Part shown: one piece after another, positions 11,201 to 19,453 of the stretch
Numbering within the stretch: position 1 is the stretch's first letter
Layout of the letters: every line of letters begins with the position of its first letter
DNA from: Bradyrhizobium sp. ORS 285
GTDB taxonomy: Bacteria; Pseudomonadota; Alphaproteobacteria; Rhizobiales; Xanthobacteraceae
DNA: 64,000 nucleotides
NCBI RefSeq assembly: GCF_900176205.1
Contig: NZ_LT859959.1
Coordinates: forward strand, 6,499,001-6,563,000
Direction of reading: 5' to 3'
The notes under the pieces: generated by a model
The model's input: the letters and a program-made list of their open reading frames with translations, nothing else
Told to the model about the DNA's origin: nothing
The model's database searches: none
Program-made: the position numbers and the translations under genes

Positions 11201-14200
11201 TCGTTCTGCGTCCAGACCGTGCCGTCATCGAGCTGCACTCGCTCGATGCCCTGGCTGAACCAGTCCTCGAGCGTCTGCTTGATCAGAATTGAGCCTCCAT
11301 CCCCGGAGCCCACCGCGCTCTCGGCGATCAGCAAGGTCAGATCATTGCCGTTGCGCGCGAGCCTGACATCGGCGGCCGCGATGCCCTGGAGCTTCACGGT
11401 GTCGTAGCTGGAGGCGTTGCCCACCGTGCCCTCGATGATGGTGTCGTTACCATCACCGCGGCTGTAGACATAGGTGTCGTCACCGCTCCCGCCCGACATC
11501 ACATCGTCGCCGCGACCGCCGGTAATGACGTCGTTGGTGTTGAAGCCGTCGATGACGTCGTTGCCAGTGGTCGAGTATTGCGCCAGCACCTTCAGCCGCA
11601 GGTCGTTCTGCGTCCAGACCGTGCCGTTGTCGAACACGACCTGCTCGATACCCTGGCTGAACCAGTTATCCAGCGTCTGCTTGATCAGGATCGAGCCGCC
11701 GTCACCGGCGCCCGCCGCGCTCTCGGCGATGACCAGCGTCAGATCGTTGCCATTGCGGACGAAGCTGATCGCGGCGGGATCGATGCCTTGCAGCCGCAAC
11801 GTATCGAAGGTCGAGAAGTTGCCGGCCGGCCCGTCGATGATGGTGTCATTGCCGTCGCCGCGGGCATAGATGTAGGTATCGTCGCCGGCGCCACCGTTCA
11901 GCGTATCGTTGCCGCGCCCGCCGATCAGGATGTCGTTGGTGTTGAAGCCATTGATCACGTCGTCACCCGGCGTGAACGCCTGCGACAGCGCCGTCGTGCG
12001 CAGATAAGTCTGGTCCCAAGTCGTCCCATCGTCGAACACGATGGTCTCGACGCCCTGGCTGAACCAGTCGCCGAGCTCGTCTTTGAGGAGAATCGAGCCG
12101 CCGTCATTGGCGCCCGGCACGCTCTCATTGATCACCAGCCTCAGGTCGTTGCCGTTGCGGCTGAACGAGACGCTGGCCGGGCTGATGCCCTTGAGCCGGA
12201 GCGTATCGATGGTGCTGTAATTGCCGGCTGTCACCTCGGTGATGACATCGTTGCCGTCGCCACGATTGTAGACATAGGTGTCATCGCCGGCCCCACCGGC
12301 CAGCATGTCGTCGCCCTTGCCGCCGGTGATCACGTCGTTGGTGTTGTAGCCGACGATGATGTCGTTGCCATCGGTCGAGGCCTGAGCCAGCAGCTTCAGG
12401 CGCAGGTCGTTCTGCGTCCACACCGTGCCATCGTCGAACTTGACCTGCTCGATTCCTTGCGCGAACCAGTCGTCGAGCTCGGCCCTGAGCAGCACCGAGC
12501 CGGCATCGCCCGCACCGGGGGCGCTTTCGGCGAATACCAGCCGGACGTCGTTGCCGTCGCGGACCAGGGCCACGTCGGACGGATTGATGCTCTTGAGCAC
12601 CAGCGTGTCGAAGGCGGAGGTCTGCGCATCCGGCCCGTCGATGATGGTGTCATTGCCGTCCCCGCGGACATAGACATAGGTATCATTCTCGCGGCCGCCG
12701 TCGATGACGTCGTCGCCCTTGCCGCCTTGCAGCGTATCGGCATAGGAGAAGCCGTAGATGACGTCGTTGCCAGCCGTGCCAGCGCTTGCATCCATGCTCT
12801 GGATCACCTCCTCCCAGCTGACATAGGAGCCATCAGCAAAGGTGAAGTACTCAATGCGGTCGATGGTGGTGTTGAGCAGACCGTAATCGACCCGGAACTG
12901 ACCCTTGACCGTCACGGCATCGTCGGTGCCGTTGATCGAGATGGTGACATCGTTGGAATTGCCGTCGCGGTGGAACGACAGATCATCGAGAGTGATGCCC
13001 TGACCGAAGCGCAGGAAGTCCGGCCTCTCACCCCAGATCCAGGCCTGATTGTCCTCGATCGTGTCATGGCCGTCCCCACGGCCAAAGATGTAGGTGTCGC
13101 CACCGTCACCGCCGGACATATAGTCGGTGCCAAGGCCGCCATTGAGCACGTCAGCATCAGGCGTCCCCAGAAGACTGTCGTCAGTCACATAGGACGGCAT
13201 TCCGACCGCTTTGGCGAGGTCGAGCTTGCTCCACGTCGTGCCGTCGGCGAACTTGATTACCTCGATAGACTTATCGAAATCCTGGTAGGCGGTGACGAGG
13301 CCCGGCCGGCGGCCGGCGAACTCGTCGACCACCCGGATCTGGTTGTCGGTTCCGTTCTGGGTGATGAGGAGATCGAGCCCGTCGCGCTCGAACGTGAGAT
13401 CGGAGACATTGAGGTGCGCGAACCAGATCGCATCCTCCTGGCTATCGCCGAGCCCCTGCCAGACGTCCTGAATGACGTCGTGGCCGAAATTGTAACCGAC
13501 CACGTAGGCATCGCGGCCGCCTTGCCCCCGCACGACTTGGTCAGAGCTGTTGAGGTAGAAGATATCGCTGGTATCGTCGCCACCGGTCAGGTTGCCGTTG
13601 CCGATCACCAGCTCTGAGGCCGGAATGTCGAACAGCTTGTCGGCAACCGCTTGCAATGACAGATTGACCGGATCGTTCTCATAGGCATTGACAATGTTGG
13701 CGAACAGATAGGCGTCGGTGATTTGCCTTCCCTGGTCGTCACGCTGGAAGTCCGGCAGCATCATGCCGATGATGCCCTTCCACTGCTCCAGATAGCTGCC
13801 TGCCGCGGTCGGGTCACTCGGTGTATGCTGGAAAATCTGCTCCAGCATCGGTGCGAACTGCTGGTCAGTGGTCGGCTTGAAGGTGTCGGTCGCGACATCG
13901 TAGGTGATGCCAGCAAAAAACGGCTTCAGCTCGCCTTGCATGGCTACGCGGATAGCAAGCCTGTTCAGCACATTCCAGCCAGCCGTGACCGCGTCGGCGG
14001 CGCGCGAGATGGCGTCCGCGCTCGGATTCGTCGGGATACCGAGGCCGATCTGCTCGCCGGTAAAGCGCTCGAGGAAGGCGATATCGGCGGCCGTCAGCGT
14101 CTGCCAGCTACCCCGCTCGGGCGTGCTGCCCACCACCTGCTGTAGCGTCGGCCGCTCGATGACTACCCCATTGGCATCGCGCACAGACTGGCCACTCGCA

Positions 14201-17200
14201 TAGGCGTAGTAGAGACCATGGTCGTCCGACTTGCTGATGATGAAGTCGTAGAGCACCGCGCCTTTTTCGTTGGTCGTGCCGACGAACTGGAACTCTGCCG
14301 TTGGCTCGGTTCCCGGCGTGCCCGTAGGCACGGGAACAGCGGCCTGCCACGCGTAGAGAATCGGACGGACCGCCTCACGCAGCGCGGACAGGGAGAGCGT
14401 CGCCATCGACGGCAACACGGTGTCGACAACATTGGTCAGGCTCGGCTTCAGCGTCATCGCGACCCGAAGGTCGGTCAGCGTGCCGAACCCTTTCAAATTC
14501 GGCCGGCTCGAAGCCGCCTCGCTGACGCTCGAGTCCCCCAGCCACGTCGTATTATAGTTGTCGGTCTCGAGCTGGACATCCGCGGCGAGCCCGGTCGAGC
14601 CATCGGCCCGCGTAAAGGTTCCCGTCGCGGAGATCGTATCGGCGCCATCCGTGTAGGTCGAAGGCGTCGATCCGGTCCCGATCGCGACGATGTTGAGGTC
14701 GGCCAGCGACTTCAGCTCGCCGGCATTGGTGATGCCGTCTTCGTTAGCGTCCACCCACACTTTGATCGACGCGAACGTATCTGCCGCATCGATGACGCCA
14801 TCGCCGTTGAAATCGGCCAGCCCATCGTCGAGCGCGCTGACCACCCCGTCATGATTGCCGTCGAGCTGAGCCAGCTGCGCAAAGCCGGATTCGTTCTCGT
14901 TGCCGAACAGCTCACCGACATCATCGACCACGCCATTGCCATTCAGATCCCGGACGAGGAAACCATCGTCTCCGCCGATCCATCCCACCGGCTCGGCAAA
15001 CCCGTCCTTGTCGATATCGAAGCGAGCGCGCGACGCCTCCTGAATCGTGAAGCTGATCCCGTTGCCATCGAGATCGAGCACCAGCGGATCTTTCCGCCCG
15101 TTCGGTTTCCTGCCATACAGCGCCTGGCCAGCCTTATCGAGCGCCGTGAGCTCTGCCGCAGCCGTCTCAAACCCGCTCGTCCACATGTTGCTGCGGACGG
15201 TCTTGAATGTGATCTCGACGACGTAGAGGCCAGCTATCTGCGTGCCGCTGGTAACGCTAAAATTAAAGTGTGGAATGAAGGTCTTGTTGCCATCAGAATC
15301 GATAATGATCAGATCACCGGTCTTACTGCGACCGTACTTATTGCCGTAGATATCATACGCAAACTGATCCTCTGATCCGCCCCAACGTACAGCGCCCGAA
15401 AGAATATTCTTGTAAAACATCAGGCGATCGCTCTCGTCTGCGTCTTCGACGAGTAGCTCACCGTTATGAGAAATCTCTACTTTATCCTCACCTTTGCCTG
15501 TTTTTACGATTGTACCCGGCCCGCTCGACGAAAGAGTATCGTTTCCGGCTCCCATATCGACGGACACTCCCTCGCCTGAGACCGAGACGTCATCCTTTCC
15601 GTCGCTGGTGTAAAGCGACTTTATCGAACCAGTCGTCACCACGTCTTTGAATGTGTCTACACCAAACCAAGCCTTTGGCAGCTTCACGACATCAAAATTG
15701 TCGAGCACGATGTCGATGCCGTTTCCGATCAAATGTCCCTTAACGAACTCCAACCGCGCCCCGTACCCAGACGCATCGAAGACGTCCTGGCTACCATCAG
15801 GAGCCGTTCCAGCATTTATTTCCTTAATGCTTTTTAAGTCCGTGCCCGACGTTACGACAAGTTCGTCAGCTTGATCGGACAGCATCAGCTTCTCGACAGA
15901 ATGAAGAACATCAACCTCCTTGCCGCGCTGAACAGTCAAAAAGACGCCTGTTCCAGTGGCCGAAAAGCCATCAGGTGCTGATCCGCCGCTCGAGATTACC
16001 AGCTTCTGCTTTTCAGTGGCATCGGCGTACGAGGCCGTGTCAACGCCACGATCCCCATCGAGGTAGTCGTCGTCGGCTCCGCCTAAGAGAACATCGTCTC
16101 CCCATGAGCCGTAGAGCACATCCTTTCCTGCCTCTCCGAATAAACGATTGTTGCTGGTGTCGTTCTCTCCGGGGACGTCAGATCCAGCATAAACTACGTC
16201 GTCTCCAGCGCCACCGTGAACGACATCTGCTCCCACGCCTCCCCAAATTGTGTCGGAATCATCACCTCCGTCTATTTCATCATCGCCAGCGCCTCCCTTG
16301 ATAAAGTCCTTACCACCTTCCCCGAAAAGGAAGTCAGCGCCGCCCCCGCCATAGATGCGATCGGCACCATCTCCCCCGTAAATATGATCAATCGATCCTT
16401 CCGCATCGACGCCAGCAACATCCCCCCAAAGAACGTCGTCGCCTCCACCAGATCGAATAACATCCTCACCTGGACCACCAACCGCGTAGACCTGCTTGAA
16501 ATTTCGGAGATCTAACGATCCACTACCGCCAGTTCCGAACGCCGCGACCACTGCTGCGCTCTGATCGATGCGCGTCATGTCCCCGTCAACGATGATGGCG
16601 CTTTTCGGCAGACTAATGCGACTACTTACTTGATCATCTACCGCTCCCCCCGGGATCTTAAGCGCAATTTTTGCACCCGACTGCAAGATGAAGAATTTAT
16701 CAAAGTAGGGGAGTAAGATCTCAGCGTTAGTCGACTTTCCTCCTTTCGCATCTTCAGCCCAAGGCCAGTCCCTAACATCCGCCTCAGCAACGCCAAGTTT
16801 GCCTGCAATTTTTGATAGAATCTTCGGATCAAGAAGATCGTAAGTTCTGACCAACCCCTCGTTCGGCTGGCTGCTGTCGTCTTTGTCGTTGATTCGGACG
16901 TTTATGAAAGACCCAATCGCTGGCTTGACAAGCGCTCGATCGAGCCCCGTCATCACCAATGACTGAATGGCATCCAGCTCACTTACTCCTCCGAGCCCTC
17001 CCCTATAAATCACGCCAGTCGAAGCTGTTCCCGAACCATCGAATAGCTCAATTCGAGTCTTAACAGTCCCGAGGTATTCCTCTGCAGAGGCCATTGCCGG
17101 CTGAATGAAATTGGACCAAACAATGGTAGAAACTCCAGTCCCTACGACTGTCCCAATTATATAGGCCACACGAGCCTCGGGATTGGCCGCAATGATGAGA

Positions 17201-17475
17201 TCCGTGACAATCGACGCGATCTTGGCCTTTGTCAGACTCTCAAAGACATAACGCTCGCCATCGATAAAGGCGTAGTCACCATCGCGCGTGATGACCTTAT
17301 TAACTTCCAGGGCAGCGCCAACTGGTCCAAAGTTCTTAAAAAAGAATCTTAGAGTTCCGGATTGAACTCTTTTTGCGAGAAAATCACCCACAAACGCATC
17401 AATCTGGTCAGCGACATATGGATCCAGATCCACCGGAGTAACCGGCTTCGCTATGTAGTATTCGGGCGCTGACAT
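5218..17475 (-). CDS. Giant RTX calcium-binding protein (type I secretion substrate) with Ig-like and GloVer repeats
   Basis: This 4085-residue protein should be exported by the type I system encoded just upstream. Approximate layout: residues 1-330 unique N-terminal region; 340-500 first block of GGxGxD nonapeptides, which fold as calcium beta-rolls; 795-925 a ladder of Asp/Asn-rich EF-hand-like loops (DLDGNG, DLNGNG, DFNGDG); 930-1330 a unique middle region; 1330-3230 many modules pairing RTX repeats with hemolysin-type calcium-binding related segments ending in FADGT; 3310-3500 two bacterial Ig-like domains; 3515-3625 a cadherin-like domain; 3625-3970 repeats of the GloVer type (LTLDAAGNLFG). 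The last 100 residues lack repeats and should hold the uncleaved secretion signal. ATG 17475 has GGAG nine bases upstream; a TTG at 17490 is less likely. Probably an adhesin or surface-layer-like protein rather than a toxin, since no catalytic domain was recognised. Confidence 0.9.
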   Translation of the reverse strand: MSAPEYYIAKPVTPVDLDPYVADQIDAFVGDFLAKRVQSGTLRFFFKNFGPVGAALEVNKVITRDGDYAFIDGERYVFESLTKAKIASIVTDLIIAANPEARVAYIIGTVVGTGVSTIVWSNFIQPAMASAEEYLGTVKTRIELFDGSGTASTGVIYRGGLGGVSELDAIQSLVMTGLDRALVKPAIGSFINVRINDKDDSSQPNEGLVRTYDLLDPKILSKIAGKLGVAEADVRDWPWAEDAKGGKSTNAEILLPYFDKFFILQSGAKIALKIPGGAVDDQVSSRISLPKSAIIVDGDMTRIDQSAAVVAAFGTGGSGSLDLRNFKQVYAVGGPGEDVIRSGGGDDVLWGDVAGVDAEGSIDHIYGGDGADRIYGGGGADFLFGEGGKDFIKGGAGDDEIDGGDDSDTIWGGVGADVVHGGAGDDVVYAGSDVPGENDTSNNRLFGEAGKDVLYGSWGDDVLLGGADDDYLDGDRGVDTASYADATEKQKLVISSGGSAPDGFSATGTGVFLTVQRGKEVDVLHSVEKLMLSDQADELVVTSGTDLKSIKEINAGTAPDGSQDVFDASGYGARLEFVKGHLIGNGIDIVLDNFDVVKLPKAWFGVDTFKDVVTTGSIKSLYTSDGKDDVSVSGEGVSVDMGAGNDTLSSSGPGTIVKTGKGEDKVEISHNGELLVEDADESDRLMFYKNILSGAVRWGGSEDQFAYDIYGNKYGRSKTGDLIIIDSDGNKTFIPHFNFSVTSGTQIAGLYVVEITFKTVRSNMWTSGFETAAAELTALDKAGQALYGRKPNGRKDPLVLDLDGNGISFTIQEASRARFDIDKDGFAEPVGWIGGDDGFLVRDLNGNGVVDDVGELFGNENESGFAQLAQLDGNHDGVVSALDDGLADFNGDGVIDAADTFASIKVWVDANEDGITNAGELKSLADLNIVAIGTGSTPSTYTDGADTISATGTFTRADGSTGLAADVQLETDNYNTTWLGDSSVSEAASSRPNLKGFGTLTDLRVAMTLKPSLTNVVDTVLPSMATLSLSALREAVRPILYAWQAAVPVPTGTPGTEPTAEFQFVGTTNEKGAVLYDFIISKSDDHGLYYAYASGQSVRDANGVVIERPTLQQVVGSTPERGSWQTLTAADIAFLERFTGEQIGLGIPTNPSADAISRAADAVTAGWNVLNRLAIRVAMQGELKPFFAGITYDVATDTFKPTTDQQFAPMLEQIFQHTPSDPTAAGSYLEQWKGIIGMMLPDFQRDDQGRQITDAYLFANIVNAYENDPVNLSLQAVADKLFDIPASELVIGNGNLTGGDDTSDIFYLNSSDQVVRGQGGRDAYVVGYNFGHDVIQDVWQGLGDSQEDAIWFAHLNVSDLTFERDGLDLLITQNGTDNQIRVVDEFAGRRPGLVTAYQDFDKSIEVIKFADGTTWSKLDLAKAVGMPSYVTDDSLLGTPDADVLNGGLGTDYMSGGDGGDTYIFGRGDGHDTIEDNQAWIWGERPDFLRFGQGITLDDLSFHRDGNSNDVTISINGTDDAVTVKGQFRVDYGLLNTTIDRIEYFTFADGSYVSWEEVIQSMDASAGTAGNDVIYGFSYADTLQGGKGDDVIDGGRENDTYVYVRGDGNDTIIDGPDAQTSAFDTLVLKSINPSDVALVRDGNDVRLVFAESAPGAGDAGSVLLRAELDDWFAQGIEQVKFDDGTVWTQNDLRLKLLAQASTDGNDIIVGYNTNDVITGGKGDDMLAGGAGDDTYVYNRGDGNDVITEVTAGNYSTIDTLRLKGISPASVSFSRNGNDLRLVINESVPGANDGGSILLKDELGDWFSQGVETIVFDDGTTWDQTYLRTTALSQAFTPGDDVINGFNTNDILIGGRGNDTLNGGAGDDTYIYARGDGNDTIIDGPAGNFSTFDTLRLQGIDPAAISFVRNGNDLTLVIAESAAGAGDGGSILIKQTLDNWFSQGIEQVVFDNGTVWTQNDLRLKVLAQYSTTGNDVIDGFNTNDVITGGRGDDVMSGGSGDDTYVYSRGDGNDTIIEGTVGNASSYDTVKLQGIAAADVRLARNGNDLTLLIAESAVGSGDGGSILIKQTLEDWFSQGIERVQLDDGTVWTQNDLRLRWIAQNETAGADTITGFNGADVLDGGAGNDLLQGGGGSDTYVFGRGYGADTISDSGDGADRVLFKPDVAPADLRLETDGTNIVVRLAGSDDTLTILNWFNSNSEISTFEFADGTVWQTTEILNRAYGGNGTNAISAGNDTFVGTRSADVIDGLAGDDVLIGRGGGDTYRIYAGGGNDTILESEDGWATDVVQLVGLNSGDVTLSRVNADLLIRINATGETTTVSSHFVSTDRGIEQIAFADGTTWNRAQIQTAAWFTGTTGAETIAGTDGADVIQGNGGDDLLLGAGGSDTYRYASGDGSDVIRDVGSASDTDVLLLTDLNRNQVTLSRSVADQNDLLITVNATGAVITVDDHFLGAGSGIEKLQFADGTSLDRAGIANAVPIVIPGTSGADTLNGDNNPNMLLGLDGNDSLYGRDGNDILVGGAGNDYLEGGNGNDTYQFNLGDGQDTILDNGWTSDVDLLNFGSGIRPADIVVAQVNNGSDLLLSIAGTSDSILLRNQLNGWGTWSGVDEVHFADGTVWNRQAMVVQSTLANAGNDTFYGDLNANILSGGAGNDSLYGRDGNDVLAGGTGNDYLEGGNGNDVYLFNLGDGQDTILDNGGSGELDVLNFGAGINVGNVVVSQANNGSDILLSISGTTDAVFLRSQLNGWAAWSGADEVHFADGTVWNRATLLQLSMAANSGNDIFYGDFNANSLFGGAGNDNLYGRDGNDILAGGTGNDYLEGGNGNDTYQFNLGDGQDTILDNGGSGELDILNFGAGISAGNVVVSQANNGSDILLSISGTTDAVYLRNQLNGWAAWSGADEVHFTDGTVWDRAKIWQLSISANSGNDSFYGDFNANSLFGGAGDDNLYGRDGNDVLAGGTGNDYLEGGAGNDTYVFNRGDGQDTILDNGGSGDSDVLNLGADISVNDIIVSEANNGSDLLLSIAGSTDSILLKSQLNGWAAWSGVDSVHFADGTIWNRSTLVTRSMLANGGDDTFYGDFDANSLFGGTGNDSLYGRDGNDTLNGGPGNDYLNGGNGADTYVYSSADGNDVIEDNTSDNVLVMQDIASTSVILSRPGNGADLVIENASTGKTILVKGQFGSGSLATVSFSDGVSWSAPTISGIVASQPAFIGTDAADTFTGTANAETIDGRGGSDTLNGGAGADTYLYRAGSGNDVIQEAATNSGTDVVRLVGLSPSDVDITRNGTDLLIRILSSGETLTVKDQFLGSGTVVELLQFGPSGTVIDLRNNAAPTVTISSAAETSNVAVQTITGTVTAGGIGKVVGQTVTLTDNGVTLGTATVQADGSFSATVTLPNQGSNAIVASVTDSLGNTGASSAVVDFLYSTPPTVAITGVSHSGYGATQTISGTVTAAGAAVVAGRTVTLTDNGVTLGTATVQANGSFSLGVALPKLGGNALVATVVDNYGNTGRSAAVVDSYAGVLPTIRGTVAGQTTTSEAAVHPFSTVTIDDLNVGATDTLTITLNGGGGTLSGTGLSGANGVYTLSGSAASITAQLRALTFTPTAGVPNSSPTTTFTLSDSSSGYVAPSYSSPGVLYAFNSNNGTPIGGLTLDAAGNLFGTTVTSGQIFELAKSGSGWSSTPSYLASVGTAGNLFMDAAGNLFGATAAKANSGGTVYELVKNGSGWNPSVTTVATFTPATTGSSPSSPIMDAAGNLLGTTQLGGVGGRGTVYEIVKTGTTYSSTPIVLASFNNENGQMPFGQLILDSDGNLLGATATTVFEIPKTASGYGSMIVLGSGIYCAGGLTLDPDGNLFGVQTTGGAYNSGGVYELQKTSSGYSAPTLIASFTSNFSSYAGPLVIDGAGNLYGTAATSSTFGRGNVFKVVKTGAGYNSTVISMTNFNGVNGLFPGQLTMDAAGNLLGEAQTGGANNAGVIFKVTNLSSVPVDSAAVDSTTTVIDVDPPAVSAITLATASDASMIGVGPAVVSNDAFTALEQAVATTTTFDADRQLSQLVQAMASYGADGQGFDVASAALASLNDVTLQNALAVAS
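8100..10010 (-). repeat. Tandem 438-bp coding repeats in the RTX gene (family A)
   Basis: The same sequence landmark (GAAATC followed by GCCGTAGAA on the plus strand, with small changes) recurs at 8245, 8683, 9121 and 9559, with a fifth, weaker copy near 9997. The spacing is 438 bases each time, or 146 codons. Each unit encodes RTX nonapeptides plus one related segment with the consensus LNGWAAWSG. Identity between neighbouring units is high at both DNA and protein level, pointing to recent duplication or gene conversion. Confidence 0.85.
11150..12760 (-). repeat. Tandem 402-bp coding repeats in the RTX gene (family B)
   Basis: A landmark TCGTTCTGCGTCCA on the plus strand occurs at 11201, 11603 and 12407, with a diverged copy at about 12005. 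The spacing is 402 bases, or 134 codons. Units encode segments such as NDLRLK, a Ser-Ile-Leu block and WFSQGIE, alternating with short RTX blocks. This is a different unit from the 438-bp family in the same gene. Confidence 0.8.
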
Positions 17476-17546
17476 AGTCACTGGCTCCAATTTTAGTTAT
17501 TCGTCTATACGGTGGGCTGGAAGGATGAGATCCAATGAATTGCCAC

Positions 17547-17951
17547 TTAGAGATCGTCAAATCTCGACAGAGACTTTCTCAACTCGACAACACCGCACAC
17601 AAACTCCTGCTCTCCATAGTTTGGCTCTTGAGGCACTCGAATCGACGTCAGACGAGCAGCTCTCATATCCATCTTGTACTTGAAGTCTGATTGTCCTTTC
17701 TTTCTGATATGAAAGAAAATCGAGTCTCCGACGGTCGCATCAATCTTTCCTCTCAGCAACTCGCCTGACAGTGTCTCCTCCACCACGCCCCCCGTTTTGA
17801 GATCGAATGACACATAGAATGGCCGTGTATAAATGCACTTGAACGACAAACGTTGGGCCTCCCCCCCTGCGTTAGCAGTAGTGCTCGCATCACCAGCAAG
17901 AACAAGCGCGTGTAGAACGGCAATAGATCGCAGCCTTAGTGAGTACATCAT
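17547..17951 (-). CDS. Small exported protein within the type I secretion operon
   Basis: This 134-residue protein lies between the adaptor gene and the RTX gene. It starts MMYSLRLRSIAVLHALVLAG and has a typical cleavable signal peptide ending near ANAGG. The mature part has two Cys (FKCIYTRP and FVCGVV) that could form a disulfide, and a beta-rich pattern. I chose the ATG at 17951, preceded by AGGAAAG; a GTG start at 18002 overlapping the adaptor stop would add 17 residues but hide the signal peptide. I do not recognise the family. Its position suggests a periplasmic helper for the RTX protein or its secretion apparatus, but that is inference only. Confidence 0.65.
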   Translation of the reverse strand: MMYSLRLRSIAVLHALVLAGDASTTANAGGEAQRLSFKCIYTRPFYVSFDLKTGGVVEETLSGELLRGKIDATVGDSIFFHIRKKGQSDFKYKMDMRAARLTSIRVPQEPNYGEQEFVCGVVELRKSLSRFDDL

Positions 17952-17998
17952 CGTATCTTTCCTAGTCATTTCCATCGTCGCAAGGGTGCCACGGCCGA

Positions 17999-19453
17999 TC
18001 ACCTTTCTCTCAGGCTCTCCTGCCGATATCTGAACAGCGGCGACATCACGTACTCGATGATCCGCCGCGTCCCCGTCTTGATCTCCACCGTCACCGCCAT
18101 GCCCGGTGCCAGCGCGACCATCTTGTCCTCGACCTGCATCTGCTTCTCTTCCAGCGACACCCGCGCCGAGTAGATGAACTCCTGCCCCGCCGGCTCGCTG
18201 GTCTCGGCCAGTGCGCCGGTAGGCTTGCCGCCGTTCTGCTTGTCCGCCGGCTTCTCGCGGACGATCGAATCCTGCGACACGCTCAGCACCTTGCCGTGGA
18301 CGAGGCCGTAGCGGGTGAAGTTGAAGGTGTCGATCTTGATCTCGGCAGGCTGGCCGACATTGACGAAGCCGATGTCGCGGTTGGAGATCATGGCCTCGGC
18401 CTCGAGCTGGCTGTCGGCCGGAACAATGAGCATCAGTTGTTGCGCCGGTGTGACGACGCCGCCGACGGTGTGCAGCGCGAGCTGCTGCACGGTGCCGTCG
18501 ATCGGGGCGCGCAGCACCTGCTCGGCGATCTTGCGCTCGGCCTTGACGAGGTCTTGCGTCAGTTCCTCGACTTTTTTCTCTGCATCGGTGAGATCCGACA
18601 GCACCTGGCGCTCGAAGCCGGAGCGGGTCTGCGCCAGCTGCTGCTCCAACACCAGCCGTGCCGCCTCGATCTCGACCAGGCGCCGCGTCTGCACGACGCG
18701 TTCGCTCTGCTGGTCGATCAGCCGCGACTGCGCGTCGATGAAGGCGATCTGGTTGCCGTACTGGATCTCCTTGGCGTTGCGGCGGATGTCGGCGGTCTCC
18801 TGCAGGAACGGCAGGGTCGCGTCGATCTTGGCGATGGCAGCCTCCACCGACTGCGCCTCGGCGCGCTTCTGCGCGATCTGCTGTAGGTTCGATGCGAGCT
18901 TCGATAGCTGCTCGGCCGCCTGCGCCTGCAAAGCGGCGCGGGTGCGCGCGACGTCATTGGTTGCGGCGCCCTTGGGCAGGCTGAGCGGCCGCAGCGCGGC
19001 GAGATCCGCAAAGCTGTCCCGCAGCACGCCCAGCCGGGCAACATCGAGCCGCGCCTGCATCAGGCCCTGCGCGACGCGGCGGCGCTCGGCCTCGGTCACG
19101 GTGCGGTCGAGCTCGACCAGCACGTCGCCGGCCCGCACCTTGTCGCCGTCCTGAACATGGATTGCGGCGACGACGCCGGCCTCCAGCGGCTGGATCGTCT
19201 TGGTGCGCCCGGTCGGCACGATCTTGCCCTGCGCCGAGGCGATGATGTCGACATGGCCCATGATCGACCAGGCGATCGCGATTGCGAAGAACAGCATGAT
19301 GCTGCCGGCAATCGCGCGGCCCGCAGGCGAGGCCGGCGTCTCGACGATCTCCAACGCGGCGGGAAGAAATTCGCGGGCATCATTGCGGCGCTTGCGGTGC
19401 GCATTCAGCGAGATCGGCGCGTTGTCCTGCTTGTGCGCCTCAGCCGACGACAT
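17999..19453 (-). CDS. Type I secretion periplasmic adaptor (HlyD family)
   Basis: A 484-residue membrane fusion protein. It has a short cytoplasmic N-terminus, one membrane helix around residues 47-66 (GSIMLFFAIAIAWSIMG), a biotinyl-lipoyl-like half (VQDGDKVRAGDVLVELD), a long coiled-coil region of Ala/Gln/Glu-rich helices, then the second lipoyl half and beta-barrel ending near YVMSPLFRYRQESLRER. In type I systems this protein links the inner-membrane ABC exporter to a TolC-like channel. It overlaps the 3' end of the ABC gene by 14 bases, which indicates translational coupling. No TolC gene is in the window, so the outer-membrane channel must be encoded elsewhere. Confidence 0.95.
   Translation of the reverse strand: MSSAEAHKQDNAPISLNAHRKRRNDAREFLPAALEIVETPASPAGRAIAGSIMLFFAIAIAWSIMGHVDIIASAQGKIVPTGRTKTIQPLEAGVVAAIHVQDGDKVRAGDVLVELDRTVTEAERRRVAQGLMQARLDVARLGVLRDSFADLAALRPLSLPKGAATNDVARTRAALQAQAAEQLSKLASNLQQIAQKRAEAQSVEAAIAKIDATLPFLQETADIRRNAKEIQYGNQIAFIDAQSRLIDQQSERVVQTRRLVEIEAARLVLEQQLAQTRSGFERQVLSDLTDAEKKVEELTQDLVKAERKIAEQVLRAPIDGTVQQLALHTVGGVVTPAQQLMLIVPADSQLEAEAMISNRDIGFVNVGQPAEIKIDTFNFTRYGLVHGKVLSVSQDSIVREKPADKQNGGKPTGALAETSEPAGQEFIYSARVSLEEKQMQVEDKMVALAPGMAVTVEIKTGTRRIIEYVMSPLFRYRQESLRER

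Noticed and set aside
8100..12760. Regularly spaced repeats that could suggest a CRISPR array
   Set aside because: Units are over 400 bp and wholly coding in one RTX frame; no short repeats with variable spacers and no cas genes.
11578..13617. 679-codon plus-strand ORF and several other long antisense ORFs within the RTX gene
   Set aside because: They mirror the repeat pattern of the RTX gene and are created by its codon bias; no motifs or ribosome sites.
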